This document shows positions 9,015 through 20,450 of a DNA stretch of 64,000 nucleotides, in pieces. Numbering within the stretch: the stretch's first letter is position 1; each line of letters begins with the position of its first letter. A program made the position numbers and the translations under genes. The notes beneath the pieces are model-generated. The model was not told the DNA's origin and searched no databases. It was given only the letters and a program-made list of their open reading frames with translations. This stretch comes from Pseudomonas putida. Lineage in GTDB: Bacteria > Pseudomonadota > Gammaproteobacteria > Pseudomonadales > Pseudomonadaceae. The stretch covers positions 62,001-126,000 of the forward strand of contig NZ_JANHLK010000011.1 in NCBI RefSeq assembly GCF_028682635.1. Reading direction: 5' to 3'.

Positions 9015-10305
9015 TTGCCGCTTCCTCCGTGGAGCGCCGGGCCAGCCACTCGAGGGCCTCGGCAACACAATAGAATGATCCGAACAACAGAATCTCGTCG
9101 TCGCTCGTCGCCTGCGCACACTGCCCTTCCAGGGCGGCGGCCACGCTGTCATAGGACGTCACCGCAGCACCGCGCTTGTCCAGCGCCTCGCGCAAGTCGG
9201 CCACCGGTCGCGCCCGCGGCGAATCCAGCGGCGCAACGGCCCAGTGCTCGACACTAGCACTCAATTCGCCCACAACACCATCCAGATCCTTGTCCGCCAG
9301 CAATCCGAACACCGCCAGGCGCTTGCCAGCCGGTGGTCGGCTGGCCAGGCGACGGGCCAGGTACTCAGCGGCATGGGGGTTATGCCCCACATCCAGCAAC
9401 AAGTTAAGGCGCTTGCCCTGCCACTCGACCTGCCGGCGATCGAGACGACCGACCATCCGCGTCGCTTGCAGCGCCTGGACAATCTGCGCCTGCACCCAAG
9501 GTAAACCGAGCAGCAGATAGGCCTGCAACGCCAAGGCGGCGTTTTCCATCGGCAGGTCGAGCAACGGCAGGTCGCGCAGCTCGACTGCACGCCCTTGCGC
9601 GTCGACACCACGCCACTGCCAGCCGTGGTCAGTCACACCCAGGTCGAAATCGCGCCCACGCAGGAAAAACGGGCAGTTGAGCTCGCGCGCCTTGTCCAGC
9701 AGGGGTTGCGGGGGATTCAGGTCACCGCAGAGCGCGGGCGCGCCCTGACGGAAGATGCCGGCCTTCTCGAAAGCCACGGACTCACGGGTATCACCCAGGT
9801 AATCCGCATGGTCGACGCCAATGCTGGTGACCAGCGCCATGTCGGCGTCCACCACGTTGACCGTGTCCAGACGCCCGCCCAAGCCGACTTCCAGCACCAC
9901 GGCGTCGAGCCTGGACTGTTGAAACAGCCAGAACGCTGCCAGGGTACCCATCTCGAAATAGGTCAGGGATGTGTCGCCGCGGCCGGCCTCGACCGCCGTG
10001 AAAGCCCGGCACAGCTCGGCGTCAGTAGCTTCGACGCCATTGACCTGCACCCGCTCGTTGTAACGCAGCAGGTGCGGAGAACTGTAGACACCGACGTTCA
10101 GGCCCTGCGCCCGCAGCAATGACGCCACGAACGCACAGGTCGAGCCCTTGCCATTGGTGCCGGTGACCGTGATCACCCGAGGCGCCGGCTTGCCCAGTCC
10201 CATACGGGACGCTACCTGCTGCGAGCGCTCAAGGCCCATGTCGATGGCCGAAGGGTGCAACTGCTCAAGGTAGGCGAGCCACTCGCCAAGGGTACGTTCG
10301 GTCAT
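8998..10305 (-). CDS. folC: Bifunctional dihydrofolate synthase / folylpolyglutamate synthase
   Basis: ATP-dependent ligase adding glutamate to dihydropteroate and then to folates. A Mur-ligase-like P-loop is present ([21 protein letters not shown], about residues 43-63). The family motif [17 protein letters not shown] follows, then [28 protein letters not shown] and the C-terminal [15 protein letters not shown]. The length of 435 residues is usual. The ATG at 10305 overlaps the accD TGA by four bases. Confidence 0.96.
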   Translation of the reverse strand: MTERTLGEWLAYLEQLHPSAIDMGLERSQQVASRMGLGKPAPRVITVTGTNGKGSTCAFVASLLRAQGLNVGVYSSPHLLRYNERVQVNGVEATDAELCRAFTAVEAGRGDTSLTYFEMGTLAAFWLFQQSRLDAVVLEVGLGGRLDTVNVVDADMALVTSIGVDHADYLGDTRESVAFEKAGIFRQGAPALCGDLNPPQPLLDKARELNCPFFLRGRDFDLGVTDHGWQWRGVDAQGRAVELRDLPLLDLPMENAALALQAYLLLGLPWVQAQIVQALQATRMVGRLDRRQVEWQGKRLNLLLDVGHNPHAAEYLARRLASRPPAGKRLAVFGLLADKDLDGVVGELSASVEHWAVAPLDSPRARPVADLREALDKRGAAVTSYDSVAAALEGQCAQATSDDEILLFGSFYCVAEALEWLARRSTEEAANGIAG

Positions 10306-11222
10306 AGGTTGGCAGGTACCGGTGGAACGACGATTGGCTCGATGGGTGCAGCGACGAATTTCGGCGTCGGCAGGCCCATCATTTGCGCCAGCAGGTTACC
10401 CAGGCGCGGCCGCAGTTCCTGACGGTGAATGATCATGTCGATCGCGCCGTGCTCCAGCAGGAACTCGCTGCGCTGGAAGCCTTCCGGCAGTTTTTCGCGC
10501 ACGGTCTGCTCGATCACGCGCGGGCCGGCAAAGCCGATCAGGGCTTTCGGCTCGCCGACGATCACGTCGCCCAGCATCGCCAGGCTGGCGGAAACACCAC
10601 CGTAGACCGGGTCGGTCAGCACGGAGATGAACGGAATGCCTTCTTCACGCAGACGCGCCAGGACCGCCGAGGTCTTGGCCATTTGCATCAGGGAGATCAG
10701 GGCTTCCTGCATCCGCGCGCCACCGGAGGCGGAGAAGCAGATCATCGGGCAGCGATTTTCCAGGGCGTAGTTGGCGGCGCGCACGAAGCGCTCACCGACG
10801 ATGGCGCCCATCGAACCACCCATGAAGGAGAATTCGAACGCCGACACCACCACCGGCATGCCCAGCAGGGTACCGCTCATCGAGATCAGCGCGTCTTTTT
10901 CGCCGGTCTGCTTCTGCGCCGCGGTCAGGCGATCCTTGTACTTCTTGCCGTCGCGGAATTTCAGGCGGTCAACCGGCTCCAGGTCGGCGCCCAGTTCGGT
11001 ACGACCTTCGGCATCGAGGAAGATGTCGATGCGCGCGCGTGCACCGATACGCATGTGGTGATTGCACTTGGGGCAAACGTCCAGGGTCTTTTCCAGCTCC
11101 GGACGATACAGCACAGCCTCGCAAGACGGGCATTTGTGCCAAAGACCTTCAGGCACCGAGCTCTTCTTGACCTCGGAACGCATGATCGAAGGGATCAGTT
11201 TGTCTACTAACCAGTTGCTCAT
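10302..11222 (-). CDS. accD: Acetyl-CoA carboxylase carboxyltransferase subunit beta
   Basis: Transfers the carboxyl group from carboxybiotin to acetyl-CoA, the first step of fatty-acid synthesis, together with AccA. An N-terminal zinc ribbon is clear ([10 protein letters not shown], then [11 protein letters not shown], giving C-x2-C and C-x2-C). The crotonase-like carboxyltransferase core includes [22 protein letters not shown] and [21 protein letters not shown]. Length is 306 residues. A Pro-rich C-terminal tail ([12 protein letters not shown]) follows the core. Coupled to folC by an ATGA overlap. Confidence 0.97.
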   Translation of the reverse strand: MSNWLVDKLIPSIMRSEVKKSSVPEGLWHKCPSCEAVLYRPELEKTLDVCPKCNHHMRIGARARIDIFLDAEGRTELGADLEPVDRLKFRDGKKYKDRLTAAQKQTGEKDALISMSGTLLGMPVVVSAFEFSFMGGSMGAIVGERFVRAANYALENRCPMICFSASGGARMQEALISLMQMAKTSAVLARLREEGIPFISVLTDPVYGGVSASLAMLGDVIVGEPKALIGFAGPRVIEQTVREKLPEGFQRSEFLLEHGAIDMIIHRQELRPRLGNLLAQMMGLPTPKFVAAPIEPIVVPPVPANL

Positions 11223-11407
11223 GCTTTCTTTCTCCAGTACCGGCGGCCCGAACGCTCTGGTTCGCAGCCCCGCGTATGCCCTTGAGCTAAATTCATGTGT
11301 GCGGCGATGTTCGATGGGTGCCGGGTCAGTGAAGCGTGACCTGCGTACAGCCCATCAATCCTCAGCCGTTTTGTACAGTGCAGTGGACGGCGGCAGTCTG
11401 CCAGCCG

Positions 11408-12034
11408 TCACATCAAGGTGCCACGGACTGCCTTGATGAATGCCTGAATCTTTGCGTGATCCTTGATGCCCTTGCTCGCCTCTACCCCGCCACTGACATC
11501 CACCGCATACGGTCGAACCCGCGCCACCGCCTCGGCGACGTTTTCCGGGGTCAGGCCGCCCGCCAGGATGATCGGCTTGCTCAAGCCTTGCGGTATCAAT
11601 GACCAGTCGAACGCCTGACCGGTTCCACCGGGAACACCTTCGACATAGGCGTCGAGCAAAATACCGCTGGCACCCGGATAAGCGTCGCAAGCTGCCGCGA
11701 TGTCGTCCCCGGCCTTGACCCGCAGGGCCTTGATGTACGGACGATGCCAGCCTTCGCAGTCCTCAGAACTTTCATCGCCATGGAACTGCAACAGGTCCAG
11801 CGGCACCGCGTCGAGGATTTCTCCCAGCTCGCAACGGCTGGCGTTGACGAACAGGCCCACGGTGGTGACGAACGGCGGCAACGCCTTGATGATCGCGCGC
11901 GCCTGCTGGAACGTCACGTTCCGCGGGCTCTTGGCGTAGAACACGAAGCCGATGGCATCGGCCCCGGCCTCGACCGCCGCCAACGCATCCTCTATGCGGG
12001 TAATCCCGCAAATCTTGCTGCGAACGGCTGACAT
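11408..12034 (-). CDS. trpF: Phosphoribosylanthranilate isomerase
   Basis: Converts phosphoribosylanthranilate to CdRP in tryptophan synthesis. It is a single-domain TIM barrel of 208 residues. The start is the ATG at 12034 ([20 protein letters not shown]), which places the catalytic Cys in the first strand motif KICGIT. The catalytic Asp is in [20 protein letters not shown] and the phosphate loop in [13 protein letters not shown]. It stands alone from the other trp genes, between truA and accD, as in other pseudomonads. Confidence 0.96.
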   Translation of the reverse strand: MSAVRSKICGITRIEDALAAVEAGADAIGFVFYAKSPRNVTFQQARAIIKALPPFVTTVGLFVNASRCELGEILDAVPLDLLQFHGDESSEDCEGWHRPYIKALRVKAGDDIAAACDAYPGASGILLDAYVEGVPGGTGQAFDWSLIPQGLSKPIILAGGLTPENVAEAVARVRPYAVDVSGGVEASKGIKDHAKIQAFIKAVRGTLM

Positions 12035-12097
12035 GTCGATTATTCCCCACGGCAAATCCGAGAAAGTCCCGGATGGTAACAAAAGCGTTCGAAGGCG

Positions 12098-12922
12098 TCA
12101 GCCGTCAAGTTCGCTGAAACCGGTGAGGAAATGTGGGCCAATGAAACGCTCCGGCAGCTGGAACTCGTCACGATACTCGACCTGCACCAGATACAGGCCG
12201 AACGGATGCGCTGTCACCCCGCCGGAACGGCGAATACGGCTCTCCAGCACTTCCTTCATCCACTCCACCGGACGCTCGCCGGAACCGATGGTCATCAGTA
12301 CGCCGGCAATGTTGCGCACCATGTGGTGCAGGAAGGCGCTGGCACGGATATCCAGCACGATCATCTTGCCGTGACGCGTGACGCGCAGGTGATGAAGCTC
12401 CTTGATCGGCGACTTGGCCTGGCACTGGCCGGCACGGAAGGCGCTGAAATCGTGGGTGCCCACCAGGTAGCGGGCCGCTTCGGCCATGCGCTCGACATCC
12501 AGCGGGCGGTGGTTCCAGGTGATTTCTTCGTTCAGGTGCGCCGGACGGATCTGGTCGTTGTAGATCACATAGCGATAGCGCCGGGCAATGGCCTTGAACC
12601 TGGCATGGAAATGCGCCGGCATGACCTTGGCCCAACTGACGCTGACATCGTGGGGCAGATTGATATTGGCACCCATGACCCAGGCCTTCATCGAACGCTC
12701 GACCTGCGTGTCGAAGTGCACGACCTGTCCACAGGCGTGCACGCCGGCATCGGTGCGCCCGGCGCAGAGCAGCGAAACGGGGGAGTCGGCCACCTTGGAC
12801 AAGGCGTTTTCGAGGGTTTCCTGCACCGTGAGCACGCCCGAGGCCTGGCGCTGCCAGCCACGATAACGCGAGCCCTTGTATTCAACGCCCAACGCGATCC
12901 GGAAAAAGCCGTCGGCCGCCAT
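12098..12922 (-). CDS. truA: tRNA pseudouridine(38-40) synthase
   Basis: Isomerises uridines 38-40 in the tRNA anticodon stem. The catalytic Asp lies in LLCAGRTDAGVHACGQVVHF. Other family motifs are GVEYKGSRYRGWQRQ at the N-terminus and FLHHMVRNIAGVLMTIGSG near the C-terminus. I use the ATG at 12922 (MAADGFFRIAL), giving 274 residues, close to the usual length. Upstream in-frame TTG codons (12952 and 12979) would add up to 19 residues without a visible ribosome site. The gene lies 63 bases upstream of trpF. Confidence 0.95.
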   Translation of the reverse strand: MAADGFFRIALGVEYKGSRYRGWQRQASGVLTVQETLENALSKVADSPVSLLCAGRTDAGVHACGQVVHFDTQVERSMKAWVMGANINLPHDVSVSWAKVMPAHFHARFKAIARRYRYVIYNDQIRPAHLNEEITWNHRPLDVERMAEAARYLVGTHDFSAFRAGQCQAKSPIKELHHLRVTRHGKMIVLDIRASAFLHHMVRNIAGVLMTIGSGERPVEWMKEVLESRIRRSGGVTAHPFGLYLVQVEYRDEFQLPERFIGPHFLTGFSELDG

Positions 12923-13050
12923 TTCGACGGCCGGGTTATCTATGTTTGCCAAGGAGGGACAGCCTGCTGATGTGCGCAAAGGGGGGCATTATAAGGCGGC
13001 CAGACGAGGACGCCAGTACAACAGGCGGTACTGCGGCGAATGGGAGGGCC

Positions 13051-13137
13051 CCTTCGCGAGCAAGCCCGCTCCCACACTGGACCGCGTTTCTTCAGGCAAA
13101 ACGCGGTCAAATGTGGGAGCGGGCTTGCTCGCGAAGG
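13051..13137. repeat. REPIN with nested hairpin between fimV and truA
   Basis: Two inverted copies of ccttcgcgagcaagcccgct / agcgggcttgctcgcgaagg flank an inner inverted repeat (accgcgttt...aaacgcggt). The unit matches the TGTGGGAGCGGGCTTGCTCGCGAA class known in P. fluorescens; a second copy is at 47799-47887. Confidence 0.9.
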
Positions 13138-13171
13138 CGTCCTGATAGCCACCATCACATCACCCGCAAAC

Positions 13172-13201
13172 AAAAACGGCAGCCTCGATGGGCTGCCGTT
13201 C
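13172..13201 (-). terminator. Rho-independent terminator of fimV
   Basis: On the minus strand AACGGCAGCC - ATCGA - GGCTGCCGTT forms a ten-base-pair stem followed by TTTTTG. It lies just past the fimV stop. Confidence 0.88.
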
Positions 13202-13218
13202 TGCTTGCAACAAATGAC

Positions 13219-15891
13219 TCAAGCCAGACGCGCCAGCATCTCCCTGGCTTCGCTCTTCTGGCCGTCGTCGCCTTCGGTCACCACCTCGTTGAGGATGTCG
13301 CGGGCACCATCGTTGTCGCCCATGTCGATATAGGCCTGGGCCAGGTCGAGCTTGGTGGCGACTTCGTCTGTGCCGGACAGGAAATCGAACTCCGGCTCGT
13401 CATCCACGGTGGCCAGGGCGTCATCTACCGTGAAGCTCGGCTCGCTGATGCTCCGGGACAGGTCGTCCAGTTCGGCGCTGACGTCATCCAGCTCAGTGCT
13501 GAACGCCTGCGCAGGCGGCGTTTCGTCCATTTCATCGGCCAGCGACAAGTCGAAATCGGCCGGTAGGTCCAGATCGTCGAGGGTCACTTGTGGCACGTCT
13601 GGTACTGGCGCGGCCGGCAGGTCCTTGATGTCTTCGTCCAGGCTCAGCAGGAAATCGTCCTCGGCCAGGATCGCCGGCGAAGGCTCGCCACCGAGGTCCA
13701 TGTCCAGGTCGAACTCCGACAGGTCATCGAGGTTTTCCTTGATTTCAGTCTGTTGCTGCAAGACCGACTCGAAACTCAGGTCATCGTCCTGGGGGAAGTC
13801 TTCCAGGTCGGCCAGGGTTGCTTCCGGTGCTGGCTCTGGCAATGGCTCCGGCGCTGGCTCTGGCGCAACCGTGACCGGCGTGACATTTTCCAGGTCATCC
13901 AGGCTCAGGTCGAAAGCGCTGTCGAAATCGTCATCGGCCGCAGCCGGCGATTGCGGCTCGTCGAGCAACAGATCCTTGACGTACTGCGCGTCCAGTTCCG
14001 CAGCAGCGGCGGCAGCGGCAATACCGCCGGCAGCGACCAGTGCCATGGCCGGGAAACGGCTCTTGAGTTTTTCGACCTGGGCATAGTTGTCGCCGTTGGC
14101 CACCAACTGCCGCTCCTGGACCACAAACGCGTCGCGGTCACCCTGCAAGCCGTAGACTTCCATCAGCTTAAGGCGCAACTCGCTGCGTTGCGGCTCCTGC
14201 TTGACGCCCTCTTCCAGCAGCGCGGCGGCCTGGTTCAGGCGACCACCGTCGATGTGCGACTGCGCCCGGCCCAGCACGTCGTCGGAATGCTCGGCGGCGG
14301 GCGATACCAAGGGTGCAGCAATCGGCGGCGTGACTACAACCGGGGCAATCACAGGGGCTGGAGCTGGCGCTGGAGCAGGCGCCGTGGCCAGTTTCGGGGT
14401 CGGCGGCTCGACGTCCAGGTCCTCGAAGATGCCTTTGGACAGGTCAAGCTCGCTGGAGAACTCCTGCTCTTCTGCCAGGGCGCGGGCCATGCGCAGGTGT
14501 TTTTCGGCTTCCTGCTGGGCTTTGCGGCGACGGGCCAGCAACAGCAGCAACAGCAGCACCACGATTGCCCCGCCACCCGCCAGGCCCAAGAGCAACGGAT
14601 TGGTCAGCAGCTCGTTGAATTTCTGATCGTTGGAGGCAGCAGGCTTCGGTTCGATCGGAGTGTCGGCCGGAGCCGCAGTTGGAGCTGCAGCCGTTTCAGG
14701 CGCCGCTGCAGCCGGAGCTGGCGTTTCGACGGGGACTGGCGCCGGCGCTTCGGCAGGCGTTGCCGCAGGATCGGTCGCCGGCTCAGCCGGGATCGCCGCA
14801 ACGGTTGCAGTCTCCGCAGGCGCCCCGGCCGCACCGTCGGCCTGCAATTTGGCCAGTTGGTTGTTCTTCAGCTCGATGAGACGTTGCAGCTTGTCCATCT
14901 GGCTTTGCAGATCGGTCATGCGGCTTTTCAGTTCAGCGCTGTCACGGCGCTTGGTATCGAGGCTTTCCTGGGTCACCGCCAGCTGGTTGTTCAAGGCCTT
15001 GGCATCGCCCGCGGCGCCCTTGGCACCGGCCTTGCCGGATTCGGCGGACACCAGGCTCAGCTTGTCCTGGGCGGCTTGTGCTGAAGGTGCTTCACCGCGA
15101 CCGCGATTGGTCGCATCGAGCTGCTGCTGGCCAGTACCCGGTTTGGCGACATAACGACGCCCCTGACGCCAGGCGGTGTTTTGTGCAGCCACTTCGGCGA
15201 TGGCCTTGGCTTGCGGCAGGCTCGTGCTTTGGGCCTGATCCGGCAGACGCAGCACCTGGCCGGTCTTGAGCCGGTTGATGTTGCCATCGATGAAGGCATC
15301 CGGGTTCAGCGCCTGGATGGCGAGCATGGTTTGCTGGATCGAACCGCCATTGCGCGCCTTCGCGGCGATTTCCCACAGGGTATCGCGCTTTGTGGTGGTG
15401 TATTCAGCCGGTGGGGTCGCACCGGTGACGGGCGTTGTACCGGTTTGAACAGGTGCAGGCTGCGCAGCCGCGTCAGCGGTCTGCGGCGAGAATTTGGACG
15501 GATCGAGCAATACGCTGTAATCGCGCAGCAGACGACCGTTGGGCCACATCACCTGAACCAGGAATTTCACCATCGGTTCGCTCAGGGGCTTGCTGGAGGT
15601 CACGCGCAGGATGCTTTTACCGCTGGCGTTGAGCACCGGGGTAAAGGTCAGGTCGTTGAGAAACGCCTGGCGGTCGACACCGGCCTTGGCGAAATCTTCT
15701 GGTGAAGCCAGGCTCGGCACCACTTCGGCGGCGGTGAGTTCCTTGACGTCGAGCAACTCGATTTCCGCCACCAGCGGCTGGTTCAGCGTCGATTTCAGGG
15801 TCAGTTCCCCAAGCCCGAGGGCATGCGCCATACCGGAGGACAGCGCCGAGGCGGCCGCTATTGCTAACACCAGTTTGCGAACTTGAACCAT
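13219..15891 (-). CDS. fimV: FimV pilus assembly / polar hub protein
   Basis: Peptidoglycan-binding inner-membrane hub for type IV pilus assembly, twitching and polar localisation. A signal peptide (LVLAIAAASALSSGMAHA) is followed by the FimV N-terminal domain (LGLGELTLKSTLNQPLVAEIEL). A LysM domain lies at about residues 163-215 (TTKRDTLWEIAAKARNGG to QVLRLPD). A coiled coil follows (ESLDTKRRDSAELKSRMTDLQSQMDKL), then an Ala/Pro-rich stretch and one membrane helix near residue 440 (GGGAIVVLLLLLLLARRRK). The cytoplasmic part is acidic and repeat-rich, ending in a conserved TPR-like FimV C-terminus (ATKLDLAQAYIDMGDNDGAR). Length is 890 residues. It sits between truA and the asd paralogue, as is usual. 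Confidence 0.96.
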   Translation of the reverse strand: MVQVRKLVLAIAAASALSSGMAHALGLGELTLKSTLNQPLVAEIELLDVKELTAAEVVPSLASPEDFAKAGVDRQAFLNDLTFTPVLNASGKSILRVTSSKPLSEPMVKFLVQVMWPNGRLLRDYSVLLDPSKFSPQTADAAAQPAPVQTGTTPVTGATPPAEYTTTKRDTLWEIAAKARNGGSIQQTMLAIQALNPDAFIDGNINRLKTGQVLRLPDQAQSTSLPQAKAIAEVAAQNTAWRQGRRYVAKPGTGQQQLDATNRGRGEAPSAQAAQDKLSLVSAESGKAGAKGAAGDAKALNNQLAVTQESLDTKRRDSAELKSRMTDLQSQMDKLQRLIELKNNQLAKLQADGAAGAPAETATVAAIPAEPATDPAATPAEAPAPVPVETPAPAAAAPETAAAPTAAPADTPIEPKPAASNDQKFNELLTNPLLLGLAGGGAIVVLLLLLLLARRRKAQQEAEKHLRMARALAEEQEFSSELDLSKGIFEDLDVEPPTPKLATAPAPAPAPAPVIAPVVVTPPIAAPLVSPAAEHSDDVLGRAQSHIDGGRLNQAAALLEEGVKQEPQRSELRLKLMEVYGLQGDRDAFVVQERQLVANGDNYAQVEKLKSRFPAMALVAAGGIAAAAAAAELDAQYVKDLLLDEPQSPAAADDDFDSAFDLSLDDLENVTPVTVAPEPAPEPLPEPAPEATLADLEDFPQDDDLSFESVLQQQTEIKENLDDLSEFDLDMDLGGEPSPAILAEDDFLLSLDEDIKDLPAAPVPDVPQVTLDDLDLPADFDLSLADEMDETPPAQAFSTELDDVSAELDDLSRSISEPSFTVDDALATVDDEPEFDFLSGTDEVATKLDLAQAYIDMGDNDGARDILNEVVTEGDDGQKSEAREMLARLA

Positions 15892-16068
15892 AGCTTATCC
15901 TTAGTTTTTACATTCCTCGGCCAGCGAGGTAGGTAGCCGCTGCCGTAAGGCATTGCGCGCGGGCGAAGGTCGCCGCGCGCGATCGTTTCATGCATGCCCT
16001 GCAACGCCCTGCAGGGTGGCTCGCCTTCGGCATTACGGCCAGGCATGGCGCTCGTTTGGAAGTATCTT

Positions 16069-17079
16069 TTACAGCAGGTCTTTTATCAACAACTCGGCCA
16101 GCTGCACAGCATTGAGGGCCGCGCCTTTGCGTACGTTATCTGACGTCAGCCACAGATTAAGTTCCGACGGTTCGTCGATCCCCAGGCGCACCCGACCAAC
16201 GTAGACCACATCCTGGCCCACGGCATCACCGACCGCTGTCGGGTAGTCGCCGGCTTCCACCAGCTCGATGCCGGGCGCGTCTTCGAGTGCGGCATTGACC
16301 TTGACCAGATCGATGTCGCTCGCGGATTGCAGAGTCACGCTATAGCTATCGCCAAAAAACACCGGGGCTTGAATGCAAGTCACGGAAATCTTCAAAGAAG
16401 GCAGCGCCATGACCTGGCGCAGCTCGCGCACCAGGCGCTTTTCCAGCACGGTGTGGCCCTGCTCATCTGGCTTGCCAACCTGGGCCAGCAGGTTGAATGC
16501 CATCTGCCGGTCAAAGAAGGTTGGCTCCAGTGGGCGCACATTGAGCAGTTCGGCGGTTTGCCGGGCCAGTTCGGTCACGGCTTCGCGGCCCTGGGCCGAC
16601 ACTGCCAGGCTGGCGGTCAGGTTGATGCGCTGCAAATCGAGCAAACCCAGCAAGGGGGCGAGCACGACTGCCAGGGTGGTGGCCGACGGGCTCGGGCTGC
16701 TGACCTGAAATGGCTTTTTCAGGCCGGCCAGCACCTGCGCATTCGCTTCCGGGACCACCTGTGGCGCCTGGTCGGCCGGCAAGGCGCCGGAGAGGTCGAT
16801 CAGCGAGCAACCGGCGGCGGTGGCACGGGCGGCATAACTCAATGTCACGGCGGGACCGGCGGCAAAAAACACCAGCTGAACCTTGCTGAAGTCGAACTCA
16901 TCGACTTCGCGCACCCGCACGTTCTTGCCGCGATACGGCACCGAACTGCCGGCGGATTCGCTGCTGGCCAGTAAATGCAGGGTGCCGATCGGGAAATCGC
17001 GCTCTTCGAGAATCTGCACCAGCGTTTCGCCGACAGTACCGGTGGCGCCGATCACGGCAATATCAATGGTCTGGCTCAT
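16069..17079 (-). CDS. usg: Aspartate-semialdehyde dehydrogenase-like protein (USG-1 type)
   Basis: A 336-residue paralogue of Asd. The N-terminal nucleotide-binding start is intact (IAVIGATGTVGETLVQILEERDFP), and the dimerisation half is recognisable (SAQGREAVTELARQTAELLN, SLKISVTCIQAPVFFGDSYSV). In the segment where true Asd has the catalytic Cys (NCT/S-type motif), this protein reads FQVSSPSPSATTLAV, with no Cys. It therefore probably lacks dehydrogenase activity, like USG-1 homologues in other bacteria. It sits 244 bases downstream of the real asd gene, past a terminator and a REPIN, so it is probably transcribed separately. Role unknown. Confidence 0.88.
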   Translation of the reverse strand: MSQTIDIAVIGATGTVGETLVQILEERDFPIGTLHLLASSESAGSSVPYRGKNVRVREVDEFDFSKVQLVFFAAGPAVTLSYAARATAAGCSLIDLSGALPADQAPQVVPEANAQVLAGLKKPFQVSSPSPSATTLAVVLAPLLGLLDLQRINLTASLAVSAQGREAVTELARQTAELLNVRPLEPTFFDRQMAFNLLAQVGKPDEQGHTVLEKRLVRELRQVMALPSLKISVTCIQAPVFFGDSYSVTLQSASDIDLVKVNAALEDAPGIELVEAGDYPTAVGDAVGQDVVYVGRVRLGIDEPSELNLWLTSDNVRKGAALNAVQLAELLIKDLL

Positions 17080-17168
17080 GGGTTTTACCTCTGGCGAAAC
17101 GGGGGGAGCGGCACTTTACCGGGTGGTGGATGTACAGGCAATTCGGGCGAGCCCTTCGGCGCCCGTTA

Positions 17169-17246
17169 TGGCCCCTTCGCTGGCAAGCCAGCTCCTACAG
17201 GGATTGCGCTGTCCTTGTAGGAGCTGACTTGCCAGCGAAGGGGCCA
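17169..17246. repeat. REPIN between asd and its paralogue
   Basis: A long inverted repeat: tggccccttcgctggcaagc...agctcctacag on the left mirrors tgtaggagct...gccagcgaaggggcca on the right. It belongs to the GTAGGAGCTGGCTTGCCAGCGAAG class, also present at 20451 and 44047. Confidence 0.9.
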
Positions 17247-17272
17247 GACCAGACAACCGAGAAACCCGGAAT

Positions 17273-17308
17273 AAAAAAACCCGCGCCTCTCGCAAGGCGC
17301 GGGTTTTT
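17273..17308 (-). terminator. Rho-independent terminator of asd
   Basis: AACCCGCGCC and GGCGCGGGTT form a ten-base-pair stem around a seven-base loop. A run of seven T follows on the minus strand, 15 bases past the asd stop. Confidence 0.92.
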
Positions 17309-17323
17309 CATTGCATCAACCGA

Positions 17324-18436
17324 TCAACGCTCGAGCAGGATCCGCAGCATGCGACGCAGCGGTTCGGCCGCGCCCCACAGCAGCTGGTCGCCGACGGTGA
17401 ACGCGCCGACGAACTGCGAGCCCATGTTCAGCTTGCGCAGACGGCCTACCGGGATGTTCAGGGTGCCGGTGACCTTGTTCGGGCTCAGCTCCTGAATGCT
17501 GGTTTCGCGGCTGTTCGGCACCAGCTTGACCCAAGGGTTGTGCTGGCTGATCAGCCCTTCGATATCGGCGATCGGCACGTCTTTGTTCAGCTTGATGGTC
17601 AGCGCCTGGCTGTGGCAGCGCATGGCGCCGATGCGCACGCAGATGCCATCCACCGGGATCGGGCTCTTGAAGCGACCGAGGATCTTGTTGGTTTCGGCCT
17701 GGGCCTTCCACTCTTCACGGCTCTGACCGTTCGGCAGTTCCTTGTCGATCCACGGGATCAGGCTGCCGGCCAGCGGTACGCCGAAGTTTTCGGTCGGGTA
17801 TGCGTCGCTGCGCATGGCTTCGGCCACACGACGGTCGATGTCGAGGATCGCGCTGGCCGGATCGGCCAGTTGATCGGCGACAGCGGCGTGGGTCGCACCC
17901 ATCTGCTTGATCAGTTCACGCATGTTCTGCGCGCCGGCACCGGAAGCCGCCTGATAGGTCATGGCGCTCATCCACTCCACCAGGCCGGCCTCGAACAGGC
18001 CACCCAGGCCCATCAGCATCAGGCTGACGGTGCAGTTGCCGCCGATGTAGTTCTTGGTGCCCGCGTCCAGCTGCTGGTCGATGACCTTGCGGTTGACCGG
18101 GTCCAGCACGATGACCGCGTCATCCTGCATGCGCAGGCTGGAAGCGGCGTCGATCCAGTAACCCTGCCAGCCCGCTTCGCGCAGCTTCGGGAACACTTCG
18201 CTGGTGTAGTCGCCACCCTGGCAGGTCAGGATCACGTCGAGGGTTTTCAGCTCTTCAATGCTGTAAGCGTCCTTGAGCGGAGCAATGTCCTTGCCCACGG
18301 ACGGGCCTTGGCCACCGACATTGGAAGTGGTGAAAAACACCGGCTCGATAAGATCGAAATCCTGCTCTTCCAGCATCCGCTGCATGAGCACGGAACCGAC
18401 CATACCGCGCCAACCGATCAGACCTACACGTTTCAT
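17324..18436 (-). CDS. asd: Aspartate-semialdehyde dehydrogenase
   Basis: NADPH-dependent reduction of aspartyl phosphate to aspartate semialdehyde, the branch point for Lys, DAP, Thr and Met. The N-terminal motif is [18 protein letters not shown] and the active-site Cys is in [14 protein letters not shown] (about residue 135). [15 protein letters not shown] and a substrate-binding [18 protein letters not shown] follow. The length of 370 residues is typical of the gammaproteobacterial form. Located just downstream of leuB, with its own terminator. Confidence 0.97.
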   Translation of the reverse strand: MKRVGLIGWRGMVGSVLMQRMLEEQDFDLIEPVFFTTSNVGGQGPSVGKDIAPLKDAYSIEELKTLDVILTCQGGDYTSEVFPKLREAGWQGYWIDAASSLRMQDDAVIVLDPVNRKVIDQQLDAGTKNYIGGNCTVSLMLMGLGGLFEAGLVEWMSAMTYQAASGAGAQNMRELIKQMGATHAAVADQLADPASAILDIDRRVAEAMRSDAYPTENFGVPLAGSLIPWIDKELPNGQSREEWKAQAETNKILGRFKSPIPVDGICVRIGAMRCHSQALTIKLNKDVPIADIEGLISQHNPWVKLVPNSRETSIQELSPNKVTGTLNIPVGRLRKLNMGSQFVGAFTVGDQLLWGAAEPLRRMLRILLER

Positions 18437-18504
18437 CGCAACTACACCTTCTTGAAAAGTGGGCCGCTGCTTCCGGGGGTAAAAGCGGCAGCGGGCCCGA
18501 GAGA

Positions 18505-19587
<1,083 letters not shown>

Positions 19588-19639
19588 GCTTTCCTCATGT
19601 CATCAGTCGGTGCGCCCTGGGGGCGCGCCCGGAAAAATT

Positions 19640-20407
19640 CTATCGCTCGGCCATCAATACCAGCACATCCGTGCTGAACGAACCATCGGCCTCAATCTCG
19701 AAATATTCGCGTACTTCGTTGCCCATCGACTGCTGCAATTCGCGGATCGCCGCGCGCATCACCTGCGGGGTACGCATGCGCTCGACCCAGGAGCTGTATT
19801 CCAAACGCAGCCGCTGACGGGTGGTGCTGCGGGTATGCAGCCCGGCCTCACTGACCTGGCGCAACCACTCACCGGCGCTATAGTCGCGCACATGGCTGGT
19901 GTCGCGCAGCACTTCGACGCTTTGCAGGTAAGTGTCGAACAATGGACTGCCCGGCGACAACACGTCGACGAATGCCGCGACACCGCCCGGCTTCAATACC
20001 CGGCGCACTTCCCGCAGGGCCAGGCCGAGATCGCTCCAGTGATGCGCCGAATAACGACTGAACACGAAGTCGAACTCGCCATCGGCGAATGGCAGGCGCT
20101 CGGCGGCGCCGTTGACCGTGGTGACGTTGCTCAAGCCACGATCGACGGCGGCAGCGGCCACCACGTCAAGCATCTGTTGCGACAGGTCGTAGGCCACCAC
20201 TTCCTTGACCAGCGACGCCACCTGGAAACTCACGTGACCAGCGCCACAGCCCAGGTCCAGGACCCGAGCTTCGCCCTGCCCTGCCAGTTCGGCCTGTAGC
20301 AGCGCGAATTCGGTGCCTTGAGCGTGTACGGCGCTGCTCAGGTAGGCCGCGGCCTGTTCACCGAATTGCTTTTGGACTACCTGGCTGTGCTGGGCGGTGC
20401 TGGTCAT
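19640..20407 (-). CDS. Class I SAM-dependent methyltransferase
   Basis: A 255-residue UbiE-like methyltransferase. The SAM-binding motif I is RVLDLGCGAGHVSFQVASL, motif II is near VVAYDLSQQML, and the post-motif FVFSRYSAHHWSDLGLALREVRRVLKPGGVAAF carries motifs for SAM-fold strands 4 and 5. The start is the ATG at 20407, preceded by AAGGAAG; an upstream open frame lacks a ribosome site and runs into a REPIN. It is inserted between leuD and leuB, an arrangement also seen in P. aeruginosa as I recall. Substrate unknown. Confidence 0.9.
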   Translation of the reverse strand: MTSTAQHSQVVQKQFGEQAAAYLSSAVHAQGTEFALLQAELAGQGEARVLDLGCGAGHVSFQVASLVKEVVAYDLSQQMLDVVAAAAVDRGLSNVTTVNGAAERLPFADGEFDFVFSRYSAHHWSDLGLALREVRRVLKPGGVAAFVDVLSPGSPLFDTYLQSVEVLRDTSHVRDYSAGEWLRQVSEAGLHTRSTTRQRLRLEYSSWVERMRTPQVMRAAIRELQQSMGNEVREYFEIEADGSFSTDVLVLMAER

Positions 20408-20450
20408 GGGAACTTCCTTTTTGGGGTTTAGCCTTGTGTCGTCTGTCCGG

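Noticed and set aside
13051-13137. CRISPR-like repeat pattern
   Set aside because: There are only two inverted arms plus a nested hairpin, with no regular direct repeats and spacers. It is a REPIN.
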